Assembly: GCA_031290375.1 (NCBI GenBank)
Contig: JAITNR010000143.1
Coordinates: 1 to 9,305, forward strand
DNA from: Prevotellaceae bacterium
GTDB lineage: Bacteria > Bacteroidota > Bacteroidia > Bacteroidales > Paludibacteraceae
Reading direction: 5' to 3'
Length of the DNA: 9,305 bases
Positions 1 to 7,226 of the stretch are shown piece by piece. The notes beneath the pieces were generated by a model. It did no database searches. It was not told the DNA's origin and saw only the letters and a program-made list of their open reading frames with translations. The number at the start of each line of letters is the position of its first letter. The first letter of the stretch is position 1. The position numbers and the translations under genes were made by a program.

Positions 1-60
1 TTTTTAACTTTTCTGTATCTGATAAACATCGAATCAAATTTATTTAATGATTTAACATTA

Positions 61-92
61 CAAAGGTAATACAATATTTTTGAAAAAACAAA
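61..92 (-). promoter_or_regulatory. Bacteroidota-type promoter reading leftward out of the window
   Basis: Read on the minus strand there is a TTTG (-33 box, 92-89), a 20-nt spacer and TACCTTTG (-7 box, 68-61). This fits the Bacteroidota primary sigma factor consensus TTTG-N19-21-TAnnTTTG, and the spacer equals that of the other two promoters proposed in this window. Transcription would start near position 54 and leave the window to the left. A minus-strand ATG at 29-27 opens a frame to the edge, but only nine codons are visible, so the gene cannot be named. The promoter lies downstream of ftsK and probably starts a separate transcript. It is predicted from sequence alone. Confidence 0.55.
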
Positions 93-386
93 TAAATATG
101 ATGTTATTTTACATAAAACACGAAACATAGCATAATTAGCCACTACAAAACAACTTTTACTCAAAAAGTGCCATTTTTACACAGTTTGGATATGGGGATT
201 GGGGGATAGAGTGTCGAAGTCAGGGAAAAGACTAACGCCTGCTTTGTGTTTTTTCTCACGCACAAGTGAGAGGTTCTCTCACATCGTGTTAATTTTTTCA
301 ACATTTACAGGGGAATTTCAAAAACAATAGTGCCTTAATGAAATCAGATTATTCATTATTCATTTGAGTGCATTGGTTATACCTTC
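93..386. other. Non-coding spacer downstream of ftsK
   Basis: About 290 bases lie between the ftsK stop and the leftward promoter, with no credible coding frame. Three things can be seen: a G-rich patch on the plus strand (GGGG at 194-197, GGGGG at 201-205, GGG at 223-225), a stem-loop cluster (255-282, listed separately), and a 10-bp direct repeat TCATTTGAGT at 360-369 and 387-396, whose second copy covers the ftsK stop codon. A weak inverted repeat ACTTTT/AAAAGT lies at 153-169. No canonical intrinsic terminator for the ftsK transcript (hairpin followed by a U-run on the minus strand) was found. Confidence 0.6.
255..282. other. Overlapping inverted repeats, possible weak terminator
   Basis: A perfect 7-bp inverted repeat GTGAGAG-GTT-CTCTCAC lies at 266-282. 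Its left arm can also pair with an upstream CTCAC (255-259) across a 6-nt loop, so the two hairpins exclude each other. On the plus strand a T-run follows at 293-298, but about 10 nt after the stem. On the minus strand, the direction of ftsK, no U-run follows. It is therefore not a canonical intrinsic terminator in either direction, although it could help end the ftsK transcript or shield its 3' end. Confidence 0.3.
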
Positions 387-2897
387 TCATTTGAGTATCT
401 TTTCCAATTCGTATTCAGTTTGAATAATCACTTGGCGAGGTTTGCTGCCGTCTTGCGAGCCTACAATGCCCGCAGCTTCAAGTTGGTCAACGATGCGGGC
501 GGCACGATTGAAACCGATTGAGAATTTTCTCTGAATGTTCGATGCAGAGGCTTGCTGAGTAACAACCACCAAACGGGCGACTTCATCAAACATGGAGTCT
601 CGTTTTCCCAAATCAATGTCCCTGGCATCAACATTAGCTTCCTGAGTATCAGGTTCGGGCAGAGGGAAAGGGTAAGGGTAGCCTGTTTGGTCGCCTATGA
701 AATGCACCAAGCCCTCTACTTCGGGCGTATCTACAAATGCGCACTGCACACGCACAGGCTCGTTGCCCTGTGAGAAAAGCATATCGCCGCGTCCAATCAG
801 TTGTTGAGCCCCTGAGCCGTCAAGAATGGTTTTGGAATCCACGCCTGAGGAGACTTTAAAGGCAACTCTTGCCGGAAAGTTCGCCTTAATCACACCGGTG
901 ATGATATTTACACTCGGACGTTGTGTGGCGATAATCATGTGGATGCCGACTGCACGTGCAAGTTGAGCTATTCGGGCAATGGGCAGTTCCACTTCTTTGC
1001 CGGCAGTCATTATCAAATCGCCGAATTCGTCTACTATCACCACGATATACGGAAGATATTTATGCCCCTTGTGAGGATTGAGATGTCGAGATATAAACTT
1101 TTCGTTGTACTCCTTTATGTTTCGTGCATGAGCAAGTTTGAGCAGGTCATAACGTGTATCCATCTCCTTGCAGAGCGAATTGAGGGTTTTAATTACTTTG
1201 CTCACTTCGGTTATTACAGGCTCGTCCTCTTCGGGCAATTTTGCCAAAAAATGACGTTCAATATCGGCATAAATATTAAATTCTACTTTTTTAGGGTCAA
1301 TAAGCACAAATTTGAGTTCGGCAGGGTGTTTTTTGTATAATAAAGAAGTGATTATGGCGTTCAAACCCACTGATTTTCCCTGTCCTGTAGCACCTGCAAC
1401 CAAAAGGTGAGGCATTTTGCACAGGTCGAACATAAAGACTTCGTTTGTGATTGTACGCCCCATTGCAACGGGCAAATCGTAAGCCGCCTCCTGAAATTTC
1501 TTGGAGGCAATCGTGGCAAACATTGACACAATCTGTGGTGTGGAGTTGGGCACTTCAATGCCGATAGTGCCTTTGCCTGGGATAGGTGCAATAATCCTTA
1601 TGCCTGTTGCAGCCAACGAAAGCATAATATCGTCCGCAAGATTGCGTATTTTGTTAATTCTTATGCCGTCATCTGGCACTATTTCATAGAGTGTTATGGT
1701 GGGTCCAATGGTTTCGTAGATTTTTTTGATACCTATACCGAATTTTTGCAAAGTAGAAACAATTCTTGTACGGTTAGCCGCCTTTTCTTCGTCCGATTGG
1801 GCATTTTCAGGCTGAGGATAGTCTTTCAAAAGTCTGATTGTCGGATATTGATAGTGCGACAAATCTCTTTTGGGGTCGTATGGCTCGGTGTCGATTGCCT
1901 CTTCTTTCGTTTCGTTATCTTCCATGTCCTCTTTATTTTCAACAATTTCTATCTCACCATCACTGTTCGTATCAATATCATCATCTGCTTCTATTTCTAC
2001 GGTTTCAAAGAGATTATCATTATCAGTTTTCGTGTTTTTATTTTTGTTTGAATTAACGGTTTCAATAATTTCAATTTTGGAATTGGAGTTAGGTACAATC
2101 CACTCTTCAGGTAAAATCTCTCCGATTTTCACAGTTTTTTCGTTATCAAAGTTCCCTTTATTCTTCGATTTATTAAAAATACTTTTTTTTCTAAAAGGAT
2201 TTTTGATATGTACATTTGATAATTTTTGATAAAGTCGCTTAAAGAACGGAATTGTACTGCTAAAAGTTATTATCAAAAACACCAGTACCGATGTAATGAT
2301 AACCAGCAAAGTGCCGATAATACCTATATTTGCCTGCAACCAATCGGAAAGATTTTTGCCAAAACTTCCACCAAATTTCAAAAATAAATTATCAAACAGA
2401 TTGTCAAAGACAAAGGCACACATAAGCGAAGTCCAAACTGAGAGAAAGGCAAAAAACAGGAATGCCTTCCAAATTTTGATTTTTTTAATGCCAATAAGTC
2501 TAATTGAAGTAACAAAACTGAAAGCCAAAATAAAGAACACTCCCAGCCCTAACCAGTTGTTAATCATATTTTCTGCAATCACTGCTCCGCGGTAGCCCAT
2601 AAGGTTTTCGGCTTTTCCCTGAGTGATTTTGCGTGCTTCTTTTATCTCAATGAGTTTGTTTTTTTTAGTATTTTCGTCTGTTAGCGGGCTGTGCTTTACC
2701 GATTGATACTTATTGCTAAGATCGTTATATGTATATATTATGGAAGTGTCGTTTTTCCCTGTTGAAATGAATGAAAGCAGCGACAGAGCCAAGCACACCG
2801 AAACAAAAAACAACACAACTCCGAAAAGTAATTGCACCTTTCTATCCCTTAAAAAAGTGACCAACTCCGAACTTGTGTTTTTTTGCTTTTTTTGCAT
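387..2897 (-). CDS. ftsK: DNA translocase FtsK/SpoIIIE family
   Basis: FtsK is a septum-anchored, ATP-driven double-stranded DNA pump that clears and aligns the chromosome termini at division and activates XerCD recombination at dif. The 836-residue protein has the full family layout. Four hydrophobic segments lie near 22-45, 113-133, 142-165 and 190-212. A hydrophilic linker, rich in Asp, Glu and Asn, spans about 240-340. The alpha/beta motor follows, with Walker A GATGQGKS at 502-509 and Walker B IVVIVDEFGD at 618-627, and then ATQRPSV at 657-663. A C-terminal winged-helix gamma domain (about 765-830) contains the typical RAARIVDQLEAAGIVG stretch. The motor and gamma domain are complete, so this is not a plasmid Tra-type or ESX-type relative. 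The ATG lies 8 nt after the atpG stop, behind a short AGAG, which suggests co-transcription or translational coupling with the ATP synthase genes. The stop is TGA. The linker is short compared with the E. coli protein, which is usual outside the Gammaproteobacteria. Confidence 0.97.
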   Translation of the reverse strand: MQKKQKNTSSELVTFLRDRKVQLLFGVVLFFVSVCLALSLLSFISTGKNDTSIIYTYNDLSNKYQSVKHSPLTDENTKKNKLIEIKEARKITQGKAENLMGYRGAVIAENMINNWLGLGVFFILAFSFVTSIRLIGIKKIKIWKAFLFFAFLSVWTSLMCAFVFDNLFDNLFLKFGGSFGKNLSDWLQANIGIIGTLLVIITSVLVFLIITFSSTIPFFKRLYQKLSNVHIKNPFRKKSIFNKSKNKGNFDNEKTVKIGEILPEEWIVPNSNSKIEIIETVNSNKNKNTKTDNDNLFETVEIEADDDIDTNSDGEIEIVENKEDMEDNETKEEAIDTEPYDPKRDLSHYQYPTIRLLKDYPQPENAQSDEEKAANRTRIVSTLQKFGIGIKKIYETIGPTITLYEIVPDDGIRINKIRNLADDIMLSLAATGIRIIAPIPGKGTIGIEVPNSTPQIVSMFATIASKKFQEAAYDLPVAMGRTITNEVFMFDLCKMPHLLVAGATGQGKSVGLNAIITSLLYKKHPAELKFVLIDPKKVEFNIYADIERHFLAKLPEEDEPVITEVSKVIKTLNSLCKEMDTRYDLLKLAHARNIKEYNEKFISRHLNPHKGHKYLPYIVVIVDEFGDLIMTAGKEVELPIARIAQLARAVGIHMIIATQRPSVNIITGVIKANFPARVAFKVSSGVDSKTILDGSGAQQLIGRGDMLFSQGNEPVRVQCAFVDTPEVEGLVHFIGDQTGYPYPFPLPEPDTQEANVDARDIDLGKRDSMFDEVARLVVVTQQASASNIQRKFSIGFNRAARIVDQLEAAGIVGSQDGSKPRQVIIQTEYELEKILK

Positions 2898-2905
2898 AAT
2901 TCTCT

Positions 2906-3781
2906 TTATTTCAATGCCTCCGAACCACCAATAATATCCAACAGTTCGCTTGTGATTGCCTGTTGACGTTGTTTGTTGAACTGTATTGAAAGATTGTTCA
3001 ACAAATCATCGGCATTGTCGGTGGCAATCTGCATAGCTACCATTCTTGCAGCCTGTTCTGCGGCTGCACTGTCCAACAGCACCGAGTAAATTTTTGTCTT
3101 CAACGATTTGGGTATCAAGACGTCAAACAAAGTTTGTTTGTCAGGTTCGATGATATAATCGGCAGCGACAGGAAGGGCTTCCCTGCCCTTTTTCAACTCC
3201 ACAGGCAAAAACGTTTCGGACGTAGGCACTTGCACGGCGGTAGATTTGAAATGGTTGTAAATAAGCACAACCCTGTCAATTTTTTTAGCAAGAAAATCAT
3301 TTACCAAATCATCGGCAATCTCTTTTGCTCCGGCAAATTGGGGTTTGTCCATCAAAGAAATATAACTGCCCTTGATTTGAAATTTACGAGTTGATTTGTG
3401 GGTCGCTTCTTCAATTTTTTTACCTATCGGATAGACTTCAACTTCAACATTTGCTTTGGCATATTCATTAACTGTTTTGGTTAATAAATTGATAACATTG
3501 GAGTTAAATGCGCCACATAGAGACGAGTTTGACGAATAAACCACCAAAGCCACCCGCTTTACCTCTCTTTGTTGGGAGAGAGGCGAAGAGTAGCTGCTGG
3601 ATTCTGACGACAAAAATCCGTTCAACATCAATGTCAGACGCTCCTGATACGGCAAAAAATGCTCCACGCGGGACTGCGCCTTACGCAACTTCGCAGAAGA
3701 AATCATCTTCATTGCCGATGTTATCTTCTGTGTCGATTTTACCGAATTTATTCTTCCTTTTATTTCTTTTAGTGATGGCAT
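2906..3781 (-). CDS. atpG: F-type ATP synthase subunit gamma
   Basis: Gamma is the central rotor shaft of F1. It couples rotation of the c-ring to the catalytic cycle in the alpha3beta3 head. The 291-residue protein starts with the classic N-terminal helix (MPSLKEIKGRI, then STQKITSAMKMISSAKLRKAQ at 16-36). It carries the central Rossmann-like domain motif SSLCGAFNSNV (86-96) and ends with the paired C-terminal helix containing QRQQAITSELLDIIGG. Both helices of the coiled-coil shaft are present, so the protein is full length. It lies 97 nt downstream of atpA, the widest gap in the atp cluster, and its TAA stop is 8 nt before the ftsK start. The order atpA-atpG is the standard one for F-type operons. 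Confidence 0.97.
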   Translation of the reverse strand: MPSLKEIKGRINSVKSTQKITSAMKMISSAKLRKAQSRVEHFLPYQERLTLMLNGFLSSESSSYSSPLSQQREVKRVALVVYSSNSSLCGAFNSNVINLLTKTVNEYAKANVEVEVYPIGKKIEEATHKSTRKFQIKGSYISLMDKPQFAGAKEIADDLVNDFLAKKIDRVVLIYNHFKSTAVQVPTSETFLPVELKKGREALPVAADYIIEPDKQTLFDVLIPKSLKTKIYSVLLDSAAAEQAARMVAMQIATDNADDLLNNLSIQFNKQRQQAITSELLDIIGGSEALK

Positions 3782-3816
3782 TTTGTTAGAATTGTGAATT
3801 GCGACTTTTGTAAACT

Positions 3817-3842
3817 GTAAATTCTTTAATGGTTAAATTTAC
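3817..3842. repeat. AT-rich inverted repeat between atpA and atpG
   Basis: A 7-bp inverted repeat, GTAAATT (3817-3823) and AATTTAC (3836-3842), surrounds a smaller overlapping alternative TTTAA-TGG-TTAAA (3825-3837). It lies in the 97-nt atpA-atpG spacer. In the transcript it would form only a weak hairpin. It could be an mRNA processing or stability element, or it may simply reflect the A/T-rich composition. No promoter consensus was seen in this spacer. Confidence 0.25.
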
Positions 3843-3878
3843 CCTTTTGTACGCCCGCAGGCAAGTTCTATTAATAAA

Positions 3879-5462
3879 TTATTTCACTATTCCTTCAACC
3901 ACATCTGCGATAACCGATTTGAGAATTTTTTCAACATCATCATTCAAAATACCCTGTTTTAGAACGTCCAAAACATCGATTTTGTGTTTCAAGTCCAGTA
4001 CTTTAAGATATTTATCTATAAAATTGCCAATTCTATTCACAGGCAAATCATAAAGAAGTCCCTTTGTGCCTGCATAAACTACAGCAATCTGCTTTTCAAC
4101 CGAGTATGGCTTGTATTGTGTCTGAACCAACAGAGCAGAATTCTTTTTGCCTTTATCCAAAGTCCGTTTTGTAATGGCATCCATATCGCCTCCAAACTTG
4201 GAAAACGCCTCTAACTCTCGATATTGTGCCTGGTCGGTTTTCAACGTACCCGCAATTTTTTTCATTGCCTTGATCTGAGCATTACCACCCACACGCGACA
4301 CCGAAATACCCACATTGATAGCGGGGCGGATACCTGCGTTAAACAAGCCTGTTTCAAGGAAAATCTGTCCGTCTGTGATTGAAATAACGTTGGTGGGAAT
4401 ATACGCCGACACGTCCCCTGCCTGAGTTTCGATAATAGGCAGAGCAGTAAGCGAACCGCCACCTTTTACCATCGGTTTCAGCACTTCGGGCAGGTCATTC
4501 ATTTTTCTTGCCACATCGTCATTGTTAATGATTTTAGCGGCTCTTTCAAGAAGTCTTGAATGCAAATAGAAAATATCACCCGGATACGCCTCACGCCCTG
4601 ACGGACGGCGAAGTATCAACGAAACTTCGCGATAAGAAACCGCCTGTTTTGACAAGTCGTCATAGATAACCAGAGCGTGTCTGCCTGTGTCGCGGAAAAA
4701 TTCACCGATAGCAGCACCTGCAAACGGAGCATAGAAACGCAACGCCGCAGGGTCGGAAGCCGAAGCACTGATTATCACAGTGTATTCCAATGCACCCTTT
4801 TCTTGCAACGTATTGACAATATTTGCCACAGTAGAGCCTTTTTGTCCGATTGCAACGTAAATGCAATAAACGGGCTTTCCTGCGAGATAATTTTCTCTCT
4901 GATTTATTATGGTATCTATTCCGATAGCGGTTTTACCTGTCTGACGGTCGCCAATAATGAGCTCACGTTGTCCGCGTCCGATTGGTATCATGGCATCAAT
5001 GGCGATAAGACCCGTCTGCAATGGTTCATTCACAGGCTGACGGAAAATAACGCCCGGTGCTTTACGCTCCAAAGGCATTTCAATCAACGTTCCATCTATC
5101 GAACCTTTTCCGTCAATGGGTTGTCCAAGCGGGCTGATAACACGTCCAAGAAGTCCTTCGCCTGTTGGAATAGAGGCAATTCTACCTGTACGCTTTACAG
5201 TGTCTCCCTCTTTTACAAAGTCGGTATGCCCAAGAAGTACGGCACCTACATTGTCTTCTTCAAGGTTCATTACCACAGCCATTTCTCCACTTTCAAACTC
5301 AAGCAGTTCGCCCGATTCGGCTTTGCTCAATCCAAAAATGCGCGCAACGCCGTCACTGACTTGCAACACAACACCTACTTCCTCGAATTTGACCCTCGTA
5401 TCAACCCCTTCGAGTTGCATTTTTAGAACTTCAGATACTTCACTTGCTTTTATATTTGGCAT
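3879..5462 (-). CDS. atpA: F-type ATP synthase subunit alpha
   Basis: Alpha forms the non-catalytic nucleotide-binding positions of the alpha3beta3 head of F1 and supplies the arginine finger to the catalytic sites on beta. The 527-residue protein contains the N-terminal beta-barrel (about 25-95). The P-loop GDRQTGKT is at 171-178, with the Gln characteristic of alpha, and a Walker B-like LVIYDD is at 264-269. The family signature PAINVGISVS (380-389) is followed directly by the arginine finger R390, and a C-terminal helical domain completes the protein. The segment ARKMNDLPEVLKPMVKGGGS (318-337) resembles other Bacteroidota alpha subunits and helps make the protein slightly longer than the 513 residues of E. 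coli. It lies 36 nt after atpH. The start is preceded by an A-rich leader with only a weak AAAG. The partner gene for beta (atpD) is not in the window. Confidence 0.98.
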   Translation of the reverse strand: MPNIKASEVSEVLKMQLEGVDTRVKFEEVGVVLQVSDGVARIFGLSKAESGELLEFESGEMAVVMNLEEDNVGAVLLGHTDFVKEGDTVKRTGRIASIPTGEGLLGRVISPLGQPIDGKGSIDGTLIEMPLERKAPGVIFRQPVNEPLQTGLIAIDAMIPIGRGQRELIIGDRQTGKTAIGIDTIINQRENYLAGKPVYCIYVAIGQKGSTVANIVNTLQEKGALEYTVIISASASDPAALRFYAPFAGAAIGEFFRDTGRHALVIYDDLSKQAVSYREVSLILRRPSGREAYPGDIFYLHSRLLERAAKIINNDDVARKMNDLPEVLKPMVKGGGSLTALPIIETQAGDVSAYIPTNVISITDGQIFLETGLFNAGIRPAINVGISVSRVGGNAQIKAMKKIAGTLKTDQAQYRELEAFSKFGGDMDAITKRTLDKGKKNSALLVQTQYKPYSVEKQIAVVYAGTKGLLYDLPVNRIGNFIDKYLKVLDLKHKIDVLDVLKQGILNDDVEKILKSVIADVVEGIVK

Positions 5463-5498
5463 ATCTTTATTTTATGGATTATGATTTATTATTTGAAA

Positions 5499-6032
5499 CT
5501 ATTTAGTCAGTTTCAATTTCAATTTATTCAACTGATTTTTAATGCTTGCGTCCAAACGCATATCCTCTATCTGAAGAATGAAACCGCCAACAATGTCGTC
5601 TGTTTTCTCTTCAAAATGGACTGTTTTATGTTCTATATTGGCAACCAGATTCACCAACTGCTGCTTTGTATCCGCTTGCACAGGGCTTGTCGTTGTGAGT
5701 TTGAGCAAAACAATATTTTTCTCTTTACGATACACCTTGTCGTACATCAAGGCAATGGTTTTTGCATAACTTGCCCTTCCATTGCCCACAATCACCGAAA
5801 CAGCATGTTTGTAGGTTTCGCTTGGATTTTCACCCGCCGCAGAGGACAACAGTTTGATTTTCTGCCTGTTATCGACCGTAGGGTCTTCCATTACCATATC
5901 AAGCACAGGCAGTTTTGCAAACTGGGTAGAAAGAGCGACCATATCATGCAGCAGATGCTCTTCATTGCCCTTTTCCAAAGCATATTTGTAGATTGCCTTT
6001 GCGTACCGTTTAGAAAGTATCCCCGTTTCCAT
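5499..6032 (-). CDS. atpH: F-type ATP synthase subunit delta (OSCP homologue)
   Basis: Delta caps the alpha3beta3 head and ties it to the peripheral stalk formed by subunit b, so that the head does not turn with the rotor. The 177-residue length is normal for the family. The N-terminal helical domain starts METGILSKRYAKAIYKYA, typical of Bacteroidota. The C-terminal domain holds the conserved GGFILQIEDMRLDASI stretch (149-164), with the Gly-Gly and Asp-x-Ser pattern that defines OSCP/delta. The gene sits between atpF and atpA, 27 and 36 nt from its neighbours, in the canonical order. The sequence GGAG lies about 20 nt upstream of the ATG, rather far for a functional Shine-Dalgarno. Confidence 0.95.
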   Translation of the reverse strand: METGILSKRYAKAIYKYALEKGNEEHLLHDMVALSTQFAKLPVLDMVMEDPTVDNRQKIKLLSSAAGENPSETYKHAVSVIVGNGRASYAKTIALMYDKVYRKEKNIVLLKLTTTSPVQADTKQQLVNLVANIEHKTVHFEEKTDDIVGGFILQIEDMRLDASIKNQLNKLKLKLTK

Positions 6033-6059
6033 CTGTTTTTGTATTAATTTCTCCGACAG

Positions 6060-6551
6060 TTAATTGTTTACTTCTGCTATCAACTGATTAACAAACTCTT
6101 GTTGCTCTTGCTGCTCGGACAGATTTTTACGAAGAATTTTTTCGGCAATAGAGATGGACAACTCGGCAACCTGATTGTTTATATCCTTCAAAGCCTTTTC
6201 TTTTTCTTTCTTAATTGCAATTTTGGCATCTTCAAAAATTTTACCCGCATCAACCTTTGCCTGTTCCTTTGCCTCAGCAATGATTTTGTGCCTCATATCG
6301 TCAGCCTCTTTGAGAATGCGAATTTCTTCAGAATGACTCTTTTTGAGGATTTGCTCACCCTCTTGAACAATGCCTTTCAGACGTTCGTTCGCTTCTTTGG
6401 CTGATGATACTGAATTGTCTATGAAGTTCTTACGCTCTTCCACCATTTTCACAATAACAGGGAAACCAAATTTGGCAAGCACAAAAAACACCACGCCAAA
6501 ACAGAGCAACATCCAAAACAACAAGCCAATATCCGGTGTTAACAGATTCAT
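6060..6551 (-). CDS. atpF: F-type ATP synthase subunit b
   Basis: Subunit b is the peripheral stalk (stator), anchored in the membrane beside subunit a and reaching up to delta. The 163-residue protein has a single N-terminal membrane span (about 7-27, LTPDIGLLFWMLLCFGVVFF). It is followed by the basic boundary GFPVIVKMVEERK and a long, highly charged coiled-coil helix (about 35-140) rich in Lys, Glu and Ala, ending in a short tail (LSEQQEQQEFVNQLIAEVNN). This is the usual layout and size. Only one b-type gene is present, so the stalk is probably a homodimer, as expected outside cyanobacteria and other lineages with b/b' pairs. It lies 77 nt after atpE. Confidence 0.95.
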   Translation of the reverse strand: MNLLTPDIGLLFWMLLCFGVVFFVLAKFGFPVIVKMVEERKNFIDNSVSSAKEANERLKGIVQEGEQILKKSHSEEIRILKEADDMRHKIIAEAKEQAKVDAGKIFEDAKIAIKKEKEKALKDINNQVAELSISIAEKILRKNLSEQQEQQEFVNQLIAEVNN

Positions 6552-6568
6552 CTTTTATAAATTAAAAA

Positions 6569-6609
6569 TTAATTTGATCTAAATTAAAAGTTGACAGTTC
6601 AATTTTAAT
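6569..6609. repeat. AT-rich inverted repeats between atpE and atpF
   Basis: Two overlapping inverted repeats fill the 77-nt atpE-atpF spacer: TTAATTT-GATCT-AAATTAA (6569-6587), and ATTAAAA (6583-6589) with TTTTAAT (6603-6609). They share bases, so the folds exclude each other. The location after atpE suits an mRNA-stabilising or segment-specific decay element, because subunit c is needed in many copies per complex. That role is inferred, and stems made only of A/T pairs would be weak. Confidence 0.25.
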
Positions 6610-6628
6610 CCAAATTCAAACAAAAAAC

Positions 6629-6883
6629 TTATTTCAGAATAAATCCGCAAACAACCACAGCAAACAGGGCAACACCCTCTACAAGAGCAGCTGCAATAAT
6701 CATATTAGTACGAATATCGCCTGCGGCTTCCGGCTGACGTGCAATGCCGTCCATAGCCCCCTGACCAATTCTACCTATACCCAAACCTGCACCAATAACG
6801 GCTAAACCCGCACCTAAACCTAAACCCATCTTTGCCAAACCCGCAGCAGCGGCAGCAGCCTGTAATAAAACTGATAACAACAT
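6629..6883 (-). CDS. atpE: F-type ATP synthase subunit c
   Basis: Subunit c forms the rotating membrane ring of Fo, which carries protons one carboxylate at a time. The 84-residue protein is a hairpin of two hydrophobic helices. Helix 1 is glycine-rich (GLGAGLAVIGAGLGIGRIG, 22-40), the polar loop carries the conserved ARQPE (48-52), and helix 2 has the ion-binding E69 in AALVEGVALF. The residue after E69 is Gly, not Ser or Thr, and the position equivalent to the Na+-coordinating Gln of Ilyobacter-type rings is Ile. This points to proton rather than sodium coupling. The Ala-rich N-terminus may be a short extension before helix 1. The gene is first in the operon, which matches the high demand for c. 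Its start follows a promoter and an A/T-rich leader. The usual upstream neighbour atpB (subunit a) is absent. Confidence 0.96.
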   Translation of the reverse strand: MLLSVLLQAAAAAAGLAKMGLGLGAGLAVIGAGLGIGRIGQGAMDGIARQPEAAGDIRTNMIIAAALVEGVALFAVVVCGFILK

Positions 6884-6960
6884 AATTTTTATATATTTTT
6901 TAGTTATTTTTTCTTATTAGATTATATTCCAACCACTTAACGTATTGCAATACTAATTTG

Positions 6961-6992
6961 CAAAATTACAACTTAATATTCTATTTTGCAAA
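6961..6992 (-). promoter_or_regulatory. Promoter of the atpEFHAG-ftsK operon
   Basis: On the minus strand, TTTG (6992-6989), a 20-nt spacer and TAATTTTG (6968-6961) match the Bacteroidota housekeeping consensus TTTG-N19-21-TAnnTTTG. The predicted start lies near 6954, giving a leader of about 70 nt before the atpE ATG. This is the only good promoter match noticed upstream of the six leftward genes. Internal gaps are short, so it probably drives the whole set. Confidence 0.65.
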
Positions 6993-7077
6993 TTTATTTT
7001 TCACAGGCTAACACTTTTTTTTTGGGTGCTATTTTTTTGACAAATAAATTATTTGGAAGTTTTACTCTCAAAAAAAA

Positions 7078-7109
7078 TTTGCTTGAATAAAAAAACTTTA
7101 CTACCTTTG
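7078..7109 (+). promoter_or_regulatory. Promoter of rseP
   Basis: TTTG (7078-7081), a 20-nt spacer and TACCTTTG (7102-7109) match the Bacteroidota primary sigma factor consensus. The -7 box is identical to that of the leftward promoter at 61-68. Transcription would begin near 7116, leaving a leader of roughly 150 nt before the rseP start. That is much longer than the atpE leader on the other side. Confidence 0.7.
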
Positions 7110-7127
7110 CAAACTTTGTGTGTAAAA

Positions 7128-7226
7128 GCAAGGCATTATGTGTTTTTTGTTAGTCAATGTTAAAAATCAAGGGTTAATCAACCTGCATATTTTAATAAAA
7201 AACGCAGTGGTGCGGTAGTGCTTTGC
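7128..7226 (+). promoter_or_regulatory. Possible structured leader of rseP with mini-ORF
   Basis: In the predicted rseP 5' leader, GCAAGGCATTA (7128-7138) can pair over 11 positions, two of them G-U, with TAGTGCTTTGC (7216-7226). The enclosed stretch has a small hairpin GGTT-AATC-AACC (7172-7183) and a short CTGC/GCAG stem (7183-7186 with 7204-7207) that shares one base with it. A 26-codon frame starts at ATG 7138, behind AAGG at 7130-7133, and ends at TAG 7216-7218. The long stem therefore joins the start and stop regions of this frame. The layout would suit translation-sensitive control of rseP, but stems like this can arise by chance in 150 nt, and no known riboswitch class is recognised. 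Confidence 0.25.

Noticed and set aside
255..298. Canonical Rho-independent terminator
   Set aside because: The T-run on the plus strand starts about 10 nt after the stem, and no U-run follows on the minus strand, so I list it only as a stem-loop.
360..396. Tandem duplication at the ftsK 3' end (TCATTTGAGT twice, 27 bp apart)
   Set aside because: Only 10 bases match and the sequence between copies is unrelated, so it is most likely chance in A/T-rich DNA and not a real duplication or attachment site.
921..1340. Open frame of 139 codons on the plus strand inside ftsK
   Set aside because: It lies wholly antisense to the conserved ftsK motor domain and its translation shows no recognisable domain; it is a shadow of ftsK codon usage.
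387..2897. Conjugative or defence-associated FtsK-like ATPase
   Set aside because: Four N-terminal membrane spans, a linker, the full motor and a C-terminal winged-helix gamma domain mark it as the chromosomal division protein.
4677..5426. Open frame of 249 codons on the plus strand inside atpA
   Set aside because: It is long but fully antisense to the highly conserved alpha subunit, is Cys/Arg/Ser-rich with no family resemblance, and has no promoter or ribosome site; it is a shadow.
5481..6047. Open frame of 188 codons on the plus strand over atpH
   Set aside because: It is antisense to atpH, which has clear delta/OSCP motifs and fits the operon order; the translation looks like a random Cys/His/Phe-rich product.
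6629..6883. Sodium-coupled ATP synthase
   Set aside because: The c subunit has E69 followed by Gly, and Ile at the position of the Na+-binding Gln, so the sodium signature is missing.
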